Source of the DNA: Hofstenia miamia
Lineage: Eukaryota; Xenacoelomorpha; Acoela; Hofsteniidae
Length of the DNA stretch: 64,000 nt
Assembly: GCA_900660155.1 (NCBI GenBank)
Contig: CABFPE010000006.1
Coordinates: 2,548,077 to 2,612,076 of the forward strand
Reading direction: 5' to 3'
In this document: positions 58,821 through 64,000 of the stretch, in pieces
Layout of the letters: every line of letters starts with the position of its first letter
Numbering within the stretch: the first letter of the stretch is position 1
Program-made: the position numbers and the translations under genes
The notes under the pieces: generated by a model
Databases searched by the model: none
Told to the model about the DNA's origin: nothing
Seen by the model: only the letters and a program-made list of their open reading frames with translations

Positions 58821-60498
58821 CGCAATAAGACAGAAATATATTATTTTGAAATGAATAACCCACGTTCATGGATCACTATACAATGTAATATTAATTTCAA
58901 TATCTTCACACACCTGCCCCCAACCCCCCACACACACACACACCTTCTATTTGATCTGAGACTACGTTGGCAGCATAAGCTGATTCTAGCAGTTTTGACT
59001 TTAGAAGAATTTGCTCACCTTTCTTTTTTTTAATTTCTCCAGTTCACTTTTTTCTTTGAAATGCTGATGCTGACACGACAAAAAAACAGTTAATATATAT
59101 GCACGCAGCTAGCTATCCCACCCACGTACAATACAAAACCTAAATGTTTTTATCTGTAAACAATTACCCAACTTCTCAAATAGATGACATATTTATGATG
59201 CTGCAAAAATTTCAATTAACAGTGTAATGCGTGATTTGCAGCAATAATTTGTGAAATCTTACCGAGGACCTAAAGATATGGCCTGGTAAACCTTAGTTAA
59301 AATGACCCAACCTAACATCGCTTCTTAAGTAACAGCTAGCATGGATCTGCCTTTTATACTTTTAGGGCACACATGAATTTAGTCGCAAGTGAAAAAAATA
59401 GGAAACTACGATAAACATATTGATCATGTAATAAATGTACAGGAATTCTTTGAAGCAAACTTAATCTTAAATTGAGCTTCATCTGCAAAAGTTTAGTTCA
59501 AAATACAAAAATGCATTTACGAGGATAAGAATATGGCCTAGTGATATTCAGCAGCAATAAACATGAAGAAATCCTTGTTAAAATCAATCTGAAATTAAAT
59601 TTGAATGCTTTTGTAAATTTACGCAAATATTATTAATTAACAACTGTTCTGCGGAAAACTGCGTAAGACGTTTAATTGAAATGTCCACGTTAAAATATAT
59701 GAAGTATTGATAGAATAAATTTATGTGGAATAATAAAACCAAGGAATAGAGCCGACAAAGTTAGTAGGTTTCCTAGTCAAAGAACATCTGCCTTTGAGGA
59801 AACATTGAAAAGGGAGTACAGTGTTGTAAAACAAGATTTATTGAATTATTATAATATTCCGTTAACATGATGTTATGTATAGCTACCACAAACTATGCAC
59901 TCTTAATCATTATCAAACATATTTGGTAAAGATAATTTTTACTGGAGTGTATCTCTAAATGGGACAGCAAATAAAAAGCAACAATATTTAAGAGATTTCT
60001 TTTCAAAAAATGTTATCATATATATATATTTAATATACAATTTTGGGTATGTTACTTTAAAAAAATATTTATTTTTTTGTCACTTAGCATTTTCACAAAA
60101 GCACCTCGCTACTTTACGTGTTAGTTTTCATTCGTACTTATAATACTTGTATTTTAAGCAATTTTTATGTATTGAAAAAATTATATCATATATTTTTATA
60201 TTTCTGAAAATATTTGTTCTGTTAATAACAAGGAAAAAACAATATAAAAAGCAGTTTAATCTTGCAGCTTAGCGAAACAACTGTCTAGGAGCAATAATGT
60301 ATATAAGTAACGAATGACTATTCCCAATACTACTACTAATTACTATTTTATATCATTATTGTAGTGCGAAGTATGAGTCTACTAAGATTGTAATAGACTA
60401 TTTCGCAGTAGAACTATTGAATCAAAGTTGCTTGCGATGTTTATTGGACCTACTTTTATAAAGTCATTCCTACCTAATCTATAAAAATGATTGTAAAT

Positions 60499-60531
<33 letters not shown>

Positions 60532-60607
60532 NNNNNNNNNNNNNNNNNNNNNNNNNNNNNNNNNNNNNNNNNNNNNNNNNNNNNNNNNNNNNNNNNNNNN
60601 NNNNNNN

Positions 60608-60640
<33 letters not shown>

Positions 60641-62229
60641 CTTTAGGAACATAAGAAATGTCTTCAAGATGTGCACGTTTACGTTTTGTTCTAATTTAAA
60701 GAAGTGCTATAAATTTCCAGTATTGGCAAATATCATTCAGAACGCGTCATATAAAATGGAGTGAATAAATAATAAATAGTAGCTGAATAAAACTGAAAAT
60801 AAAGTATGTCGCTATATTAGTTATCATCCAAATTCCAATGACACGCTGTTAATTATTAATGAAGGAAATAATTGACAAACTACGATTAAAGGAAATGTAC
60901 TGAAACACATTGTTTCTGAATTCCATTAATAAAGCAACACAATTTATTACCGATTCCTAACTCGCGTCGAGTGGTGTTGAAGTACAGGGTGTCAATAAAG
61001 CTTATTATTGCACGAACCAATTCAGTTCATAGGCTACCTGATATGCGATTCATATGTGGGTCAGAGGATATTAGCCTGCAATGTACTATTTATTGATGTA
61101 CGGCAAAATTTTTTTCATATGCCCAGTATTGCGAAATCACACTTGACAAGTTATTCTCAAGTATTATTTAAATGCTATTGAATTTTTGTACAATAACATT
61201 ATTTTTCTTTTGATTTCAAATTTAACCGCAAAATATTGCACTTTGATTGCCCAGCCCGGTCCGGCTTTATGAAAAAATTAATCCCGTTGGCTTTTCCTGA
61301 GAAATATTGTGTACTCAAAAGGATACAATCGATTTTGTCCACATATTCAAACAATTTTCTCAAAACTTATTAAAGACATTTGGAAATCTTTGGATATTGA
61401 AAAATCCATGACAGCATCGTAAACATCTAGTCTAATTAACCTGCTGGCTTTGCATTCTTCGCCCTGGGTAAATTTTGGTTCGACTCGACTGCTAATTTTT
61501 TATTGCGGAATGGCTCAAATTAGCTTTTGAGCTAATTTATTGCGACAAGAAGTGAAATGCCTAAAAAGTTGCATCAAACTCACTCATTTTGCAAACTTTA
61601 ATAGCATATAGCATTTGCCAAGCAACTTTTCCTTACATTATAAATGAATTTTAATAAATTTTCAGGGAATTTTTTCTAACCCAGCTAAGTATAGTCTTTT
61701 CAATTTAGAATATAAATGGCTCGACTCCGTTCAAATAACAAAAAATGGTGCCTCTTGTAAATTTGCTGCATTTATACTTAATATTAAGACAATAATACAG
61801 CATAGAGTTTTTGAGATATCTTTTCTAGTTCCTGAGTTATGAGCATTAGAATTTAGGGTTTGAAAAAAGTTCATTTTTTCATATTGTTATTTTATGAACT
61901 AAGACAGCATATATCAGAGCAGGAAATGCTTACAAACTCACCAGTTGATTTTCCTTCCCAAAAATCAATACTATACCATGACAACAAAGGAGATGCTCAC
62001 AGAATCGTCAATGCAAGAAGAAACTTTTATATAATTACATTGGCCTAGAATTATTATAGTTGTATTGCAATCCATAATCTTCTATGCAATGTATGGGGCA
62101 ACATCATTACTCTTTAACATCTCACACAAGTTATGCTTGAATTGATCCCTCTGGTGGGCATCCCACCCTTTCCAAACGCACAATCAGTGACCATAAGTTC
62201 ATGTGTCTCATAGCCTCTAATCTCAACAA
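58821..62229. other. AT-rich DNA with an assembly gap, no supported gene
   Basis: It includes a short (CA)n run at 58929-58943. A (TA)n tract (60501-60638) holds the gap at 60532-60607. Scattered word-rich patches (61247-61275, 61475-61500) look like further hAT-type ends without partners. Confidence 0.4.
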
Positions 62230-62520
62230 TGACACATTATTTTGAAGTGCTCTGTACAGGTGAGATGGTAAATGGTGAATACTACATCGAATTTTGGAAA
62301 AGAATGCTCGACAAATTCGACCACATGGCACCCAGTGAAATATTGCTTATGTATAACAATGCCCGGGCTCATGTCGCACAGCTTGTCAAAACGTGAGTTA
62401 ATGAGAAATGTATTGTGCTTTTGACACAAACTCCCTACTCACCTGATGTCAATTTAATGAAGGAGTATTTCTCAGGCTTAATTCCAGCTCGGACTTAAAT
62501 TTTTAAACATTGCAAAAGTA
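62230..62520 (+). pseudogene. Tc1/mariner-like transposase fragment
   Basis: The frame reads YFEVLCTGEMVNGEYYIEFW, then ILLMYNNARAHVAQLVKT and a stop, then VLLTQTPYSPDVNLMKEYF. In IS630-Tc1-mariner proteins the second Asp lies in a DNAR-H motif and the third acidic residue follows PYSPD-N. Here the Asp position is Asn (YNNAR), and a stop falls between the two motifs, so the copy is dead. It differs in motif detail from the other Tc1 relics in the window, so it is a separate family. Confidence 0.6.
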
Positions 62521-64000
62521 ACTGACACCAATACTGATTGTAGCGAAGATTTCGCGAAAGAGTACCACATATTGGGCAGAGCTAGAAATGGCGACGCCCA
62601 TACGCAATCTTACTCAGGTGCATTTTAAGTTTATTTTGAAAAAATTATTTAATACTGCAATTTAAATACGAGAAGCTATTTATCTACCTACATTATAGGT
62701 ACTTATCTAAGTTTACATAGAAACGGAGGAATGACGAAAAGAAGGCATAATATTCCACTCTAAATATAACAGAACAAAAACTCAGTTTATCATACACTTC
62801 AATATCTTAATGCTACACTCTTATTTCAAGCCAATGTCCGGCCTGGCCCAGATTGCAACACTGAGTTAGTGGGACAAAATATCGTTAACAAAGTTTGAAT
62901 TGAACACACTGAATAATACATTTTATAAGTTGCGTGTGCAAAAACCCCAAATAATCAAAAGATTTCATGAACAGAATGTAGAATTGCTTTTTCAATGCGT
63001 TAGTATGATTCCTAGATAAATTGATAAATGTATTTCGAATAAATTATTTTCGAAATATAGTATTTTTTTTACTTCCTACTGTTAAGTAAGGGCCTTGACA
63101 AAAAATTCACACATGAAGTATAAAATGATGAAAAGTGTTTCAACATTTTTAAAGTATAAAAGTTGAAAATTTTAAAAAATAAGTGACTGATAACTTGAGT
63201 AACTTACAATCCAATTTCTCTTAAAGTTGAAAAACAAATCTGCAATGACTATTGAAGAAAAATTAAAGGCGAAATCCAGAAAAATAAAATTAAGTGGAAA
63301 GGAACGTATCACAGTCATTAACACAAACAACGGTAATAATTAATACAATAGGAAGCCTTCACCCGCGATACTTCCGTTTTGGTTGTTAATTATTCAGTAA
63401 TCCCAAACAACAATAAATAATGCAGTGACATTGATATTGAATGATGGAGATGCGGATATAGTGGCCCTAATGAGCACTCAGGCAGAAAGAAAACATGTCC
63501 ATCGCAAATGTCAAAGGCGACAGAATAAAAAAGGAAATCACAACACCATATTGACAATTGCACGTTCCATAAAATGGATGTGATTCCATTAATAGACGTG
63601 TGATTTTTCTAGAGCTAAATGTATACATTTCCATTTACGACCATAAATGGATGCGTAAGGGTGCATCCATTATGAATGTCGCAAGCAACAAATATTATAA
63701 AATATGATTCGATATTTTTTAAACACATGTTGCGTCGAAATACTAAATTTAAACCTGTCTTTTGGTCGAATTATCATGTTCTAAAAATATAAATCAATCA
63801 CAATTTCTCAAATTTATAAAATTTAAATATATTGTTTAAGAGTGTTTTAGATGTCAAATTGAAAAATATATTTTGCATACAAGCCTCATTCAAAAAATAC
63901 AACCACTTGGGAAAACAAAAACCAAAAAATATGTTTTCTAACTTAGTCTTGCCACTATGCTCATTAACTGCAATTATAGCATATTACTGTACGAATTTCC
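62521..64000. other. AT-rich DNA, nothing recognised
   Basis: A possible hAT end (on the minus strand CAGTGTTGCAATCTGGGCC from 62863) has no partner. No gene frame. Confidence 0.4.

Noticed and set aside
61247-62863. Possible hAT element between CCGG-rich patches
   Set aside because: The two presumed ends do not pair as inverted repeats and the flanks do not match.
1-64000. CRISPR array, rRNA genes, LTR or capsid-bearing elements
   Set aside because: No regularly spaced direct repeats, rRNA-like sequence, paired long repeats, or protease/integrase/capsid motifs were recognised by eye.

Overview
The window reads as non-genic to gene-poor nuclear DNA of an invertebrate animal. It is strongly AT-rich, full of (TA)n tracts, and three assembly gaps sit inside such tracts. 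Its recognisable content is mostly mobile-element relics of many classes: Tc1/mariner, hAT, piggyBac, Penelope-like (PLE), a CR1-like LINE with an apurinic-type endonuclease, and LINE pieces resembling the R4/Dong group. Animal origin is supported by spliced host exons, one ending in a class I PDZ ligand, and by one inferred intron of about 11 kb. The sequence alone does not allow a finer placement.

Layout. 0-11.3 kb is a nest of elements: the 3' end of an R4/Dong-like LINE with an (AAT)n tail, a nearly whole Tc1 element (2440-3829) plus a 128-bp stub of a sister copy, a PLE endonuclease fragment, and a CR1-like LINE on the minus strand (9850 to 5199). A 2654-bp hAT element with perfect 8-bp target duplications splits that LINE. 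An unassigned transposase relic lies beside it. 12.7-17.3 kb holds a hAT MITE, an R4-like LINE fragment, a Tc1-like relic and a 521-bp mini-mariner that keeps an open DNA-binding-domain frame. A probable last exon of a host gene lies at 19120-19290. 21.4-26.3 kb holds a Tc1 element with an internal tandem duplication, a piggyBac relic and another Tc1-like relic.

28.4-48.2 kb is the most gene-like part. Three minus-strand exons (42369-42524, 30976-31155, 28897-29528) share intron phase 1 and join into one reading frame. They encode the C-terminal part of an unrecognised protein ending ETSV. Further weaker exon candidates lie at 44.1, 47.5 and 48.1 kb on the same strand. The rest, to 64 kb, is AT-rich DNA with hAT MITEs (37.3, 54.5, 55.5 kb), a DUF4371-type hAT transposase relic (57.4-58.8 kb), a second copy of a non-coding repeat (46.1-47.0 kb) and a Tc1/mariner-like relic (62.2 kb).

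A recurring theme is hAT-type ends: 8-bp target duplications, termini of the form CAGNG or TAGGG/TAGAG, and in each MITE a different short word repeated many times just inside the ends. No bacterial-type system, CRISPR array, rRNA or confident tRNA was found. No LTR or capsid-bearing element was recognised. All calls come from reading the sequence by eye, without database searches.
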